A stretch of DNA of 64,000 nucleotides from JACQFV01 sp964593585 (lineage in GTDB: Bacteria > Zixibacteria > MSB-5A5 > WJJR01): contig CAZQIZ010000013.1 of assembly GCA_964593585.1 (NCBI GenBank), forward strand, positions 1-64,000, written 5' to 3'. The notes below the pieces were generated by a model. The model made no database searches. It saw only the letters and a list, made by a program, of their open reading frames with translations, and was not told the DNA's origin. Position 1 is the stretch's first letter. Each line of letters starts with the position of its first letter. The position numbers were made by a program, and so were the translations under genes. Below, piece by piece: positions 1 to 8,110 of this stretch.

Positions 1-50
1 TAAGATCAACAACCCAGTCCAAATGCAACACCCATTTTGTTAGAAGGTCT

Positions 51-125
51 TAGCGCAATCCACCACCGCGGTCTGTGGGGTTGCGTCTCGGGGGCAGTTC
101 TTGTCGAAGCCGTCCGCGATCGGCG
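51..125 (+). repeat. 75-bp direct repeat, left copy (decayed 5' end of a DUF721 gene)
   Basis: It aligns without gaps to 1079-1153, with 66 of 75 positions identical by hand count and the last 35 bases identical. In the right copy those last bases hold the TTG start and first codons of the DUF721 gene. Here the same frame opens at 101, reads MSKPSAIGG and stops after about 16 codons. The left copy is therefore best read as a beheaded remnant of that gene start. Confidence 0.8.
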
Positions 126-178
126 GCGCGACTTGCCGGGGCGCAGCTTGAGAGGTGAGACACTTGGTTGACGAGAGT

Positions 179-514
179 TCAACGGGCTCTGCGGGCCGCA
201 AACGTGAACGCCCCGAAGTACCGGCGCCAGCTCGTGTCGGTGGAGCCGTACTCATTCGCATACTGGAAGAAGTCGACCAGCGCTTCGCGGACACGGCAGA
301 GTTCCCTCAGTCTGGCGGCGTTCTTCGGGTCGGCGCGTGTAAAGTCGAGCAATTCGAGGGCGCGGTGGTAGGCGCGCTGGCTGTAGTCGGCGTTGCCCTT
401 GATCCGCCAATTGATGGCGCGTTCAACCTCGCTGCCGACGTTGGCCAGCTGCTCGTGGAGTGTAAAGGCATTCCATCGCCCGTCGGCGAGTGACTTGTGT
501 TGAACGCCTGTCAT
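179..514 (-). CDS. Conserved hypothetical protein paired with DUF5674
   Basis: A 111-residue soluble protein with no signal peptide or membrane segment. It is largely helical by composition. The recognisable stretch is LHEQLANVGSEVERAINW near residues 19-36, followed by a helical region with RALELLDFT and an aromatic end (WRRYFGAF). I recall similar small proteins of unknown function next to DUF5674 genes in other bacteria, but could not check this. Its ATG overlaps the stop of the upstream DUF5674 gene (ATGA, 511-514), so the two are probably translationally coupled. The pair has the size and layout of a toxin-antitoxin module, but no catalytic motif supports that role. It lies between two 75-bp direct repeats. 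Confidence 0.75.
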   Translation of the reverse strand: MTGVQHKSLADGRWNAFTLHEQLANVGSEVERAINWRIKGNADYSQRAYHRALELLDFTRADPKNAARLRELCRVREALVDFFQYANEYGSTDTSWRRYFGAFTFAARRAR

Positions 515-852
515 GCGCGTACCCGCCTCTGTACGATCTCGATAATCAGTTTCCGAGTCGATTCGTCGTCGACGCCTCGTGAACGATTCCCCGCTCCGGG
601 GCGGACGTTGATCATCGAATCAAATTCGATGAAATCCTCCCCCGACAGTTCCGGGTAGAGATTGATACCCCACAGAGACTCCTGCCGTGATCCATTCTGC
701 AACAAGTACGCTTCAAGATCGGAATGCATCTCAGCGTCCAGGGCCAGTAATTCCCGCTGTACGTCGACCACTGCCTTGACGAGGTTTCCGAACGAGTCGG
801 CGGCGAGCGCCTCCAATTCGCGGCGGGTGATGTAGTCGGTCACGATGCGCAT
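511..852 (-). CDS. DUF5674 family protein
   Basis: A 113-residue protein starting at MRIVTDYITRRELEAL. The ATG at 852 is preceded by a GGAGAG ribosome-binding site, and a longer frame upstream lacks family-like sequence. The DUF5674 signature is clear: FGNLVKAVVDV, then a LWGINLYPELSG stretch, EFDSMINVRP and a GNRSRGV motif before a helical C-terminus (residues about 15-113). The molecular function of the family is not known to me. It is the first gene of a two-gene minus-strand module and overlaps the next gene by four bases. The module runs opposite to the adjacent DUF721-gyrB pair and is enclosed by direct repeats, which suggests that it was inserted there. Confidence 0.85.
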   Translation of the reverse strand: MRIVTDYITRRELEALAADSFGNLVKAVVDVQRELLALDAEMHSDLEAYLLQNGSRQESLWGINLYPELSGEDFIEFDSMINVRPGAGNRSRGVDDESTRKLIIEIVQRRVRA

Positions 853-1078
853 GGATTCTCTCCGCGGCGATGCCGGTGCAATGTAGAGCGACAACCGGCG
901 AGCGCGCCACTCTCGCCGACGGATTCACCGTGCCGGACGCTGTCGCCTAGCGCAGCATCCCGGGACACGATCAGATCGGAGCGCTACGCTGTAACGCATT
1001 GCGGAACAGCGACTTATTGGGCGGCCCATAGGGAAAAACTGATTGCCACTCCCGCAATCCCCTTGTAAATTGATGACT

Positions 1079-1153
1079 TAGCGCGATCCGCCGCTGGGGT
1101 TTGCGGGGGTGCGTCTTGGGGGCAGTTCTTGTCGAAGCCGTCCGCGATCGGCG
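1079..1153 (+). repeat. 75-bp direct repeat, right copy (functional DUF721 start)
   Basis: Partner of 51-125. The nine differences all lie in the first 40 bases. Bases 1119-1153, covering the Shine-Dalgarno-like GGGGGCAG and the first codons of the DUF721 gene, are identical in both copies. The two copies enclose about 950 bp carrying the DUF5674 module. Confidence 0.8.
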
Positions 1154-1425
1154 AGTTAATTCGTGGCCGTTTGGCCACGCTGGGCCTGGCCCGGAAGATC
1201 AGGGAAGCGGGCATCACCGTTTCCTGGCCGGAGCTGGTCGGGCCGGAGATCGCGGCGCACACGCGCGTGATCAAGCTGGAGCGCGGCAAGTTGTTTGTGG
1301 CGGTCGATGAGCCGGCCTGGCGGCAGGAACTGATCTATCAGAAAGAGGCCATCCGTGCCAAGATCAACACGGCGCTGGGCGAGGGTGAACGGTTGGTCGA
1401 GGAGATCATGTTCACCGGGCCGTGA
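1129..1425 (+). CDS. DUF721 (DciA-like) domain protein
   Basis: A 98-residue protein with the DUF721 pattern: an IGELI...LGLARKIR N-terminus, then the core WPELVGPEIAAHT, LFVAVDEPAWRQEL and a C-terminal helix. DUF721 includes DciA, the loader of replicative helicase in many bacteria lacking DnaC, and DUF721 genes commonly lie between recF and gyrB. Here gyrB follows about 205 bp downstream on the same strand and recF is absent. The start is TTG with a G-rich site just upstream. No other start fits, because the family N-terminus begins right there. The start lies inside a direct repeat whose other copy is at 51-125. Confidence 0.85.
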   Translation: MSKPSAIGELIRGRLATLGLARKIREAGITVSWPELVGPEIAAHTRVIKLERGKLFVAVDEPAWRQELIYQKEAIRAKINTALGEGERLVEEIMFTGP

Positions 1426-1460
1426 TTAGTGGATGGGCTTGCAAATGGAAAGGAACAAAG

Positions 1461-1494
1461 ATTCCAAGCCCGCATAAAGCCGCGGGCTTGGAAT
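1461..1494. repeat. Intergenic palindrome (13-bp stem)
   Basis: ATTCCAAGCCCGC at 1461-1473 pairs perfectly with 1482-1494 across an 8-base loop and is followed by GACGG. No T-run follows. A related hairpin with the same ATTCCA...TGGAAT(GACG) frame lies at 9264-9298, so this looks like a small dispersed palindromic element between the DUF721 gene and gyrB. Confidence 0.65.
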
Positions 1495-1630
1495 GACGGA
1501 AACAGGATGTGTGGCGGGCTTGGCCCGCCGGCTGTCGAGACAATGACGCGGGGCGGGAATTGCCCGCCGGCGCTTTATCAACGAGTGGTGGCGCGGAGGA
1601 CCCGGCGCCCAATTGAGGTTGCAGACGACC

Positions 1631-3574
1631 ATGGCCAAGACGATCGAAGACGAAGCATTGGAAGTGGCGAAAGCCAACAGCCGCGATTACGCCGCCAAGG
1701 ACATCACCGTCCTCAAGGGGCTGGAGGCGGTGCGTCGGCGTCCGGCGATGTACATCGGCGACGTCGGCCCGCGCGGGCTGCATCACCTTGTCCACGAGGT
1801 GGTCGACAACTCGATCGACGAGGCGATGGCCGGGGTGTGCGATCACATCAAGGTGACGATCAAGGCCGATGGCGCCGTCGAGGTGGTCGACAACGGCCGC
1901 GGTATCCCGGTTGACATGCATCCGACGCAGAAAAAATCGGCGCTGGAAGTGGTGATGACCGTCCTGCACGCCGGCGGCAAGTTCGACCACGAGTCGTACA
2001 AGGTCTCCGGCGGTCTGCACGGGGTCGGTGTGTCGGTGGTCAACGCGCTCTCCTCCGAATGCACCGTCGAGGTGATGCGCGACGGCGCGGTGTGGCGGCA
2101 ATCGTACCACCGCGGCGACCCGACCGGCCCGGTGGAAAAAATCGGCAAGGCGACCAAGACCGGCACCAAGACCACCTTTAAGCCCGACCCGGAGATATTT
2201 TCAAAGACGCAGTTTTCCTTCGATGTGCTGGCGGCGCGTCTGCGCGAACTGGCCTTCCTCAATCGCGGCATCCGTATCGATCTGATCGACGAGGCCGCCG
2301 ACAAGAAGGCGACCTTCGAGTATAAGGGCGGGCTGGCGGCGTTTGTCGAGTACCTCAACGAAAACAAGACGCCCCTGTTCAAAAAGCCGGTCTATGTCGA
2401 GCGCACCCGCGACAACGTGCAGATCGAGGTGGCGCTGCAGTACAACGACACCTATCAGGAAAACATCTTCTCCTACGTCAACAACATCAACACGATCGAG
2501 GGCGGCACGCATCTGGTCGGGTTCAAGACCGCGCTCACCCGTTCGATCAACAACTACGCGGCCAAGAACAACCTGCTGAAAAACGTCAACTTCACCATCC
2601 AGGGTGAGGACACCCGCGAGGGACTGACCGCGGTGATCGCGGTGCGGGTGGCCGATCCGCAGTTTGAGGGGCAGACCAAGACCAAGCTGGGCAATTCGGA
2701 GGTGAAGGGGATTGTCGAATCGGCGGTGGGCGAGGCGTTGGCGGAGTTCTTTGAGGAGAATCCGCCGACCGCGCGGCGCATTGTCGAGAAGGTGATCTCG
2801 GCCGGGCAGGCGCGCGAGGCGGCGCGCAAGGCGCGCGATCTGACCCGCCGCAAGTCGGCCCTCGACTCGGGCGGGCTGCCGGGCAAACTGGCCGACTGCG
2901 CCCTCTCCGATCCGGAATCGTGCGAGATCTTCATCGTCGAGGGCGACTCGGCCGGCGGCAACGCCAAGCAGGGACGCGACCGCCGCTTCCAGGCCATCCT
3001 GCCGCTGAAAGGTAAAATCCTCAACGTCGAAAAGGCGCGCGAGGACAAGATCCTCTCCAACGAGGAAATCCGCACGATGATCACCGCCCTCGGCGCCGGC
3101 TTCGGCGAGACATTTGACTCGTCGAAGGCGCGCTACGGCAAGATCATCCTGATGACCGACGCGGACGTCGACGGTTCGCACATCCGCACGCTGCTCCTGA
3201 CTTTCTTTTTCCGGCACATGCGGTCGCTGGTCGAGCAAGGGCGGGTCTACATCGCCCAGCCGCCGCTGTTCCGTCTGAAGAAGGGTCAGAAGGAAGTCTA
3301 CGCCTACTCCGACGAGGAGCGCGACCGCCTGATGAAGGAAATGGGCGGCGAGAAGGGCATCGGTGTGCAGCGCTATAAGGGCTTGGGCGAGATGAACCCG
3401 GAGCAGTTGTGGAAGACCACGATGGATCCGGAGACACGCACGCTGCTTTTGGTGTCGCTGGAGGATGCGGCCGAGGCCGACCATGTCTTCACGATGTTGA
3501 TGGGCGACGAAGTCGAACCGCGCCGCAAGTTCATCGAGGAGAATGCGAAGTACGTGCGGAATCTGGATATCTAA
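1631..3574 (+). CDS. gyrB: DNA gyrase subunit B
   Basis: A 647-residue ATPase subunit of type II topoisomerase, which introduces negative supercoils with GyrA (not in the window). Seen in order: the GHKL ATPase domain with RRRPAMYIG and the DNGRGIPV motif, GGLHGVGVSVVNAL, the transducer domain, then the TOPRIM region with EGDSAGG, LPLKGKILNVEKA and the metal-binding DADVDGSHI. The C-terminal GyrB motif QRYKGLGEMNPEQL is present. The ATG at 1631 is preferred over an in-frame TTG at 1613 because the protein then begins MAKTIEDEAL as family members do. A GAGG lies about 12 bases upstream. Length is normal for the family. Confidence 0.97.
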   Translation: MAKTIEDEALEVAKANSRDYAAKDITVLKGLEAVRRRPAMYIGDVGPRGLHHLVHEVVDNSIDEAMAGVCDHIKVTIKADGAVEVVDNGRGIPVDMHPTQKKSALEVVMTVLHAGGKFDHESYKVSGGLHGVGVSVVNALSSECTVEVMRDGAVWRQSYHRGDPTGPVEKIGKATKTGTKTTFKPDPEIFSKTQFSFDVLAARLRELAFLNRGIRIDLIDEAADKKATFEYKGGLAAFVEYLNENKTPLFKKPVYVERTRDNVQIEVALQYNDTYQENIFSYVNNINTIEGGTHLVGFKTALTRSINNYAAKNNLLKNVNFTIQGEDTREGLTAVIAVRVADPQFEGQTKTKLGNSEVKGIVESAVGEALAEFFEENPPTARRIVEKVISAGQAREAARKARDLTRRKSALDSGGLPGKLADCALSDPESCEIFIVEGDSAGGNAKQGRDRRFQAILPLKGKILNVEKAREDKILSNEEIRTMITALGAGFGETFDSSKARYGKIILMTDADVDGSHIRTLLLTFFFRHMRSLVEQGRVYIAQPPLFRLKKGQKEVYAYSDEERDRLMKEMGGEKGIGVQRYKGLGEMNPEQLWKTTMDPETRTLLLVSLEDAAEADHVFTMLMGDEVEPRRKFIEENAKYVRNLDI

Positions 3575-3636
3575 GCCGCCTTCAAAGCTCCGATCACGTT
3601 CGCCATCATTCCGCAGATAATAACCACAGGGCTCCG

Positions 3637-4067
3637 TCCCCTCTCCCCTGAAAGGGGAGAGGGTTAGGGTGAGGGGCTGATGCGCGCGGCGGTGTCCCCT
3701 CACCCTGGCCCTCTCCCCCTTCGGGGGCGAGGGGGAAAGCTTTGCCCATTTGTGCCGCTGTCTGATTGCCCCTTGGCAGTCTCTTCGTCAGACTGCTCTT
3801 GTCCCCTCTCCCCTGAAAGGGGAGAGGGTTAGGGTGCGGGGCTGATACGCGCGTGAGGTATCCCCTCACCCCGGCCCTCTCCCCCTTCGGGGGCGAGGGA
3901 GAACGCTTAGTCCGTCTGTGCCGTTGTCTGATTACTCGCCGACAGCCTCTGAGTCAGCCGCTCTTGTCCCCTCTCCCCTGAATGGGGAGAGGGTTAGGGT
4001 AAGGGGCTGATGCGCGCGGCGGTATCCCCTCACCCCGGCCCTCTCCCCCTTCGCGGGTGAGGGGGGG
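3637..4067. repeat. Tandem repeat array, about 164-bp period, 2.6 copies
   Basis: Three units begin with GTCCCCTCTCCCCTGAA at about 3637, 3801 and 3966, a spacing of 164-165 bases. Each unit has a GGGGAGAGGG arm, a GCTGATGCGCG or similar middle, and a CCCCTCACC..GGCCCTCTCCCC.TTCG.GGG arm. The spacers between units also resemble each other (GTGCCG.TGTCTGATT, CTCTT). The sequence fills the gap between gyrB and the BrkB gene and shows no coding character. The same CCCTCACCCCGGCCCTCTCCCC core recurs at 62588-62632. Confidence 0.85.
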
Positions 4068-4136
4068 TTGCGGGGCCGCGTCCGATGCGTGAAATCCTTG
4101 GGGCATGGGCGACCGCGCCCATGTTTATTTGCGCAC

Positions 4137-5444
4137 ATGACCCTCGATGCCGCCTATCTGCGCTGGCTGGAAGGGGTGGAGGCGCGGGCCTGGCGGGTAT
4201 CGCCCGATGTGGGCGGACTGCCGGCCTCGATCTGGCGCTGCCTCCTGATTGTCCTGCGCGGAATCGTAACTGACCGCGTCTTTGAGCGGGCCGGGTATCT
4301 CACCTATTTCTCGCTGCTCTACGCGGTGCCGTTGGTGGCGCTGATGCTGGCCTTGGCCGAGGCGATGGGGTGGGGGCGTTCGGCGCTGGAATTTGTCGCC
4401 GAGAAACTGGCGGTGACCGCGCCGGAATTGGCCGAGAGCCTGGCGGAGACGGTGGCGCGTCTCGACTTTGTCGCGATCGGCCTGGTCGCCTTCGCCGCCA
4501 TTGTGGTCGCCGGCTTTGTCGCGTTGATCAAGTTCGAGGCGATTGTCGATGACATCTGGGTGGCGCGCGAGCATCGTCCGCTGTGGCGCACGCTGGCGCT
4601 CTACCCGCTCCTGATAGTCGCGGCGCCGACGGTGGCGGCGCTGGTTTTGGCCATTGCCGCCGCCGGCAGGACGCAGGCCTCGGCGCTGATGGTGTCGTTG
4701 CCGCAGGCGACGCTCTTCGGCGAAATGCTCTACAACCGACTCTATGAACTGAGCTTCCTCATGCACCTGGCGCCGGTGGCGTTGATTGTCGGACTGCTGA
4801 CGCTGGTTTACTACATGGTCCCATCGGGACGGGTCCGCTGGCAGGCGGCACTGATTGGCGGAGTGGCCGCGGGGCTGCTTTGGCATCTGGCGCAGGGATT
4901 CTATCTCAACTTCCAGTTCGCCACCGGGACTTTCCGCGCGGTCTGGGGGCTTCTGGCGCAGATTCCCCTGCTGCTCTTGTGGGTGTTCGTCTGCTGGGTG
5001 ATTCTGATCGTCGGGGTCGAGCTCTGCTTCGCCTGGCAGCATCGACACACCTACCTGCCGAAGGCCCCGATCGACCGGCTGGCGCCGTATGTCTGGGAGC
5101 ATGCGGTGCTGGAGATCGCACGTCTGCTGGTGGAGACGCAAGGTATCCGGCCGGAGGGCCTCAGTTCGGCGGAAATCTCAAATCGCCTGCGCATTCCCTG
5201 GTCGCTGGTGCGGCGACATCTGTCGTCGCTTCTGGCGTTGGGGGCGGTGCATGCGGTGCGAGTGCAGTCGGAGTCGTGTTATTTCGCCGCCGGCGACCTC
5301 GGTCGCTGGACCATCGGCGATCTGCTCGAGCGCTGGCGCCGTCACGGCGATCTCCTTGCCGAAGTGAAGGGGCACGCGCATCACTGGCCAGAGAGCATGA
5401 CCATCGCCGAAACGATTCCCGCCGCGAGCAAGGAATCATCGTAA
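4137..5444 (+). CDS. YihY/BrkB family membrane protein with C-terminal winged-helix-like extension
   Basis: A 435-residue inner-membrane protein of the YihY/BrkB family, historically mislabelled ribonuclease BN. About six hydrophobic segments lie between residues 30 and 300, including the family-like ERAGYLTYFSLLYAVPLVAL at the first core helix and YYMVPSGRVRWQAALIGGVAAG near residue 220. After the last membrane segment (VFVCWVILIVGVELCFAW) a soluble tail of about 120 residues contains SSAEISNRLRIPWSLVRRHL, which reads like a winged-helix module. Short BrkB proteins lack this tail. The ATG at 4137 is chosen because residues upstream of it come from the repeat array. The function of the family is unsettled. 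Confidence 0.88.
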   Translation: MTLDAAYLRWLEGVEARAWRVSPDVGGLPASIWRCLLIVLRGIVTDRVFERAGYLTYFSLLYAVPLVALMLALAEAMGWGRSALEFVAEKLAVTAPELAESLAETVARLDFVAIGLVAFAAIVVAGFVALIKFEAIVDDIWVAREHRPLWRTLALYPLLIVAAPTVAALVLAIAAAGRTQASALMVSLPQATLFGEMLYNRLYELSFLMHLAPVALIVGLLTLVYYMVPSGRVRWQAALIGGVAAGLLWHLAQGFYLNFQFATGTFRAVWGLLAQIPLLLLWVFVCWVILIVGVELCFAWQHRHTYLPKAPIDRLAPYVWEHAVLEIARLLVETQGIRPEGLSSAEISNRLRIPWSLVRRHLSSLLALGAVHAVRVQSESCYFAAGDLGRWTIGDLLERWRRHGDLLAEVKGHAHHWPESMTIAETIPAASKESS

Positions 5445-5470
5445 CCCAATCCATACGAACATAACAGAAA

Positions 5471-5492
5471 GGGCGGGTCACTTCACCCGCCC
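5471..5492 (-). terminator. Hairpin between convergent genes
   Basis: GGGCGGGT (5471-5478) pairs with ACCCGCCC (5485-5492). Read on the minus strand it is followed by TTTCTGTTATG, so it could terminate the serine hydrolase gene that ends at 5518. The T-run is imperfect. Confidence 0.5.
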
Positions 5493-5517
5493 CTGTATCC
5501 AATTTGGCGTCGGCATC

Positions 5518-7011
5518 CTATGGTTGCGCGACCGGCGGCAGACCATGCAGCGCCAGACGCATCGCGATTCGCGCGGCGTTTTCGGCCGCCATGTCGTAGT
5601 TGGCCAGCGCCGCAATGGTCAGATCCAGCTCGGGAAAATAACGGAAGCTGGCGTTGATCCCCGGCGCGCCGCCGTTGTGGCCAACGTTGCGGTGTCCGCC
5701 ATCGGCGCGTTCGATGCCGAAGCCGTAGCCATAGGCCGCATCCGGACCCATGGGCGCATGCGGGCTCCACAGCGAATCGCGAATCGCGCGTGAGACCAGC
5801 TTGTCCGCGGCCAGCGCCAGTGCGTAGTGATGCAGGTCGATGACGGTCGAGTAGCCGCCGCCGGCCGATCCGCCGCCGCGCGGCGGATGACGATAGTAAT
5901 TCTCGCGTCTCGGACCGTCGTCCTTCCCGCGTTGGGACATGCGCGTGTAGCCGATTGCGAGATTCTCGACGGGGATCTCCAGATCATAATGGTCGGAGTT
6001 GACCATCCCCGCCGGTTTGTAAATGTGCTCGCGGATGTAGTCGAAGTAATTCTGCCCCGAGACCTTCTCGATGATCAATCCCAGCACGATGAAACCGCCG
6101 TTGCTGTAGCTGAACTGCGCGCCCGGCTCAAACGCCAGCGGCTTGTCGGTGATGAAGGGAAGGAAGTCGGAGAGCGTGTAGATCAAATGCGCATGCCTGT
6201 CGAATTCCTCGGAGAAGAAGTCGCCAATGCCGGAGGTGTGGGAGAGCAGTTGGCCGACGGTCACCTTGGCGGCGGCGTCACGGTCGGGATAGTCGGGCAG
6301 GATGTCGCCGAGTTTCGTATCGAAGCGCAGTTTGCCCTGCTCGACCAACTGGCCGATGGCCAGCGCGGTAAACATCTTGTTCATCGAGCCGAGGTTGAAC
6401 TTGGTGTCGATGTTGTTGGGCACATGGTAGCGCTGCGATGCTTCGCCCCAGGCGCCCTGTGCGATGATCTTGTCGCCGCGCGCGATGAGGACCGCGCCCG
6501 AAAAGCGGTCGCCGGCGGCCTGCTCGCCAATGAGTTCGCGCAGTTTCTGGTCGATCTCGGCATCGTAAAGCGCGCGTTGGGGCAGATCAATCGGCGGCAA
6601 ACCCGGCTCGAAGCGGATGCCGATAAGAAGGTGCGGCGGCAGACTGTCGCACAAGAGCGTCAGTTCCATCCACTCCGATTCGCTCTCCGGATTGCGGACT
6701 TTGCAGACACCGGTGGCCGCCAGGGGATCGGCGCCGCCCACGACCTGCTGCAAGTCGAACCCGCCGAAATCGGCGAAGAGGCCATCGTAGGCGTCGAGTC
6801 GGTCGGCCAGGGGACGGCCCCCGGGTCGGTAATGCGCGTTGATAAATGCCGTCCAGGCCTCTCGATTGCCGGTGTTGAAGGCCTCGATGAAGGCGGTCAG
6901 ATGACGGGCTGCGGGGGTGTCGGGAATGGATGCGGGTTGCGCCCATGCGATGGCCGTCGCGCCGACGGTCAGCGACAGGGCGAGCGCTGCAACTGCGAGT
7001 TTGTTTCTCAT
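5518..7011 (-). CDS. Serine hydrolase, class C beta-lactamase / penicillin-binding fold, exported
   Basis: A 497-residue exported protein. A signal peptide spans residues 1-24 (LAVAALALSLTVGATAIAWA, then QPAS). Residues about 30-140 form an extra N-terminal region before the beta-lactamase domain. The catalytic SxxK is S209-M-N-K212, YSN is Y302-S-N304, and a late HNGGAPG supplies the third motif. LLSHTSGIGDFF is typical of this esterase/peptidase-like group. Substrate cannot be told from sequence. The ATG at 7011 follows GAGGAGG closely. A strong hairpin at 7031-7063 separates it from the anti-sigma gene upstream, so it may be a partly uncoupled third gene of the sigma operon. Confidence 0.9.
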   Translation of the reverse strand: MRNKLAVAALALSLTVGATAIAWAQPASIPDTPAARHLTAFIEAFNTGNREAWTAFINAHYRPGGRPLADRLDAYDGLFADFGGFDLQQVVGGADPLAATGVCKVRNPESESEWMELTLLCDSLPPHLLIGIRFEPGLPPIDLPQRALYDAEIDQKLRELIGEQAAGDRFSGAVLIARGDKIIAQGAWGEASQRYHVPNNIDTKFNLGSMNKMFTALAIGQLVEQGKLRFDTKLGDILPDYPDRDAAAKVTVGQLLSHTSGIGDFFSEEFDRHAHLIYTLSDFLPFITDKPLAFEPGAQFSYSNGGFIVLGLIIEKVSGQNYFDYIREHIYKPAGMVNSDHYDLEIPVENLAIGYTRMSQRGKDDGPRRENYYRHPPRGGGSAGGGYSTVIDLHHYALALAADKLVSRAIRDSLWSPHAPMGPDAAYGYGFGIERADGGHRNVGHNGGAPGINASFRYFPELDLTIAALANYDMAAENAARIAMRLALHGLPPVAQP

Positions 7012-7030
7012 GCCCTCCTCGTACGAAGAC

Positions 7031-7063
7031 CACGGCGCGCTTGTTGCGGACAAGCGCGCCGTG
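7031..7063 (-). promoter_or_regulatory. 14-bp perfect hairpin in front of the serine hydrolase gene
   Basis: CACGGCGCGCTTGT (7031-7044) pairs with 7050-7063 around the loop TGCGG. It lies between the anti-sigma stop (7085) and the hydrolase start (7011) on the minus strand. No T-run follows, so it is more likely an mRNA stabiliser, attenuator or processing site than an intrinsic terminator. Confidence 0.55.
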
Positions 7064-7084
7064 TCGTGTGCGGCGGTATCGATC

Positions 7085-8110
7085 TCAGCGCCGGATCACA
7101 TTGTCCTGCTTGGCCTCGACCACAATCTTGCCGTCGACCACCTTCACGTCGACGTTGGTGATCCCGTTGGCGGCCAACTGCGCCTTGATCTGTTCGACCT
7201 GCTCTTCCATCGGCAGGGACTTGTCGACCTGCGGCATGAAGACCTTGCCCTCGATGGCCGGCGCGGCCGCCTCATCGCCATGGATGACCTGACGGATCAC
7301 CGCTTGGCTCTCGCCGGTTGCGCCGTCGGGCGTAAAGGTCATGTTCATCGTGGCCGAGGTGTCGTCGCGGGACACCGACAGGTTCTGAATCTGCATGCCC
7401 TGCGATTCCAGCTGCGAACGGATCTCCTGCGCGATCTCGGCGTCGGATTTGCCGGCCGTGGCGACATTGAAGTCGTAGGAGCCGCCGGTGATCTGCGCCA
7501 GGAGCGTTCCCGATTCCCGGACCGTCCAGGCGGCAAAGCGGATTTCGCCTTTGGCGGCCGCGGACGGCACCAGATCGCGGGTCGCCTCGAAGGCGGTCTG
7601 CGCATCGGACTGGGACCCCGGGACATAGTAGGTCAGCGTGTGCGCTCTCCCCGCGACCTCATCGGTCACCTTCACGCCTTGCAGGCCGCATTCGGCCAGA
7701 CGCTCGGACAGCGAAGCGGTGCTGATCCGGGCCATGGCCGGATCATCGGAGGTGATGCTGAGCATCGTGCCAACGGTGCGATCATACGGCAGCGGAATGA
7801 GCACGAAAAACGCGAGCGCGGCCGCCACCAGGCCGACGCCCCAGCGGCGCGCGGGTGTGGCCAATGGGCTGGTAATGAAAGACGGCATGATCTTCCTCTC
7901 CTTGCTGGTGACACGGTCGATCCACTGCGCAGCGGTGCCGTAGTCGGCGGCGGGCACGCGGGCGCGTTCGGCCGCCAGCGTGTCGCGCAGAACCGCTTCG
8001 GCCTCGTAGGCGGCGCGGCAGTCGGCGCAGTCGCGGATGTGCGCCTGCACATCGGGCGCGTGGAAGGCGATCGGGTCACTCAGTCGGTTGCGGATTGGGG
8101 TGCAATCCAT
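7085..8110 (-). CDS. Anti-sigma factor with zinc-finger N-terminus and large extracytoplasmic domain
   Basis: A 341-residue predicted single-pass membrane protein. The N-terminal anti-sigma zinc motif is H24-x3-C28-x2-C31 (HIRDCADC), followed by one membrane segment at about 90-107 and a periplasmic domain of about 230 residues. That domain holds at least three look-alike units (LAECGLQGVKV, LESQGMQIQNL and LAANGITNVDV, each followed by a strand), suggesting repeated alpha-beta modules. The ATG at 8110 has a GAGGTGG site and lies inside the end of the ECF sigma gene (overlap 8076-8110), so the two are translationally coupled. It presumably holds the sigma factor at the membrane and senses an envelope signal. 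The signal is unknown. Confidence 0.82.
   Translation of the reverse strand: MDCTPIRNRLSDPIAFHAPDVQAHIRDCADCRAAYEAEAVLRDTLAAERARVPAADYGTAAQWIDRVTSKERKIMPSFITSPLATPARRWGVGLVAAALAFFVLIPLPYDRTVGTMLSITSDDPAMARISTASLSERLAECGLQGVKVTDEVAGRAHTLTYYVPGSQSDAQTAFEATRDLVPSAAAKGEIRFAAWTVRESGTLLAQITGGSYDFNVATAGKSDAEIAQEIRSQLESQGMQIQNLSVSRDDTSATMNMTFTPDGATGESQAVIRQVIHGDEAAAPAIEGKVFMPQVDKSLPMEEQVEQIKAQLAANGITNVDVKVVDGKIVVEAKQDNVIRR

Noticed and set aside
2201..3703. 500-codon minus-strand ORF opposite gyrB
   Set aside because: A GC-rich genome gives long antisense frames; its translation is low-complexity and lies fully over gyrB.
3637..4067. CRISPR array
   Set aside because: Units are about 100 bases with similar spacers and no cas genes; the spacing and sequence fit dispersed tandem repeats.
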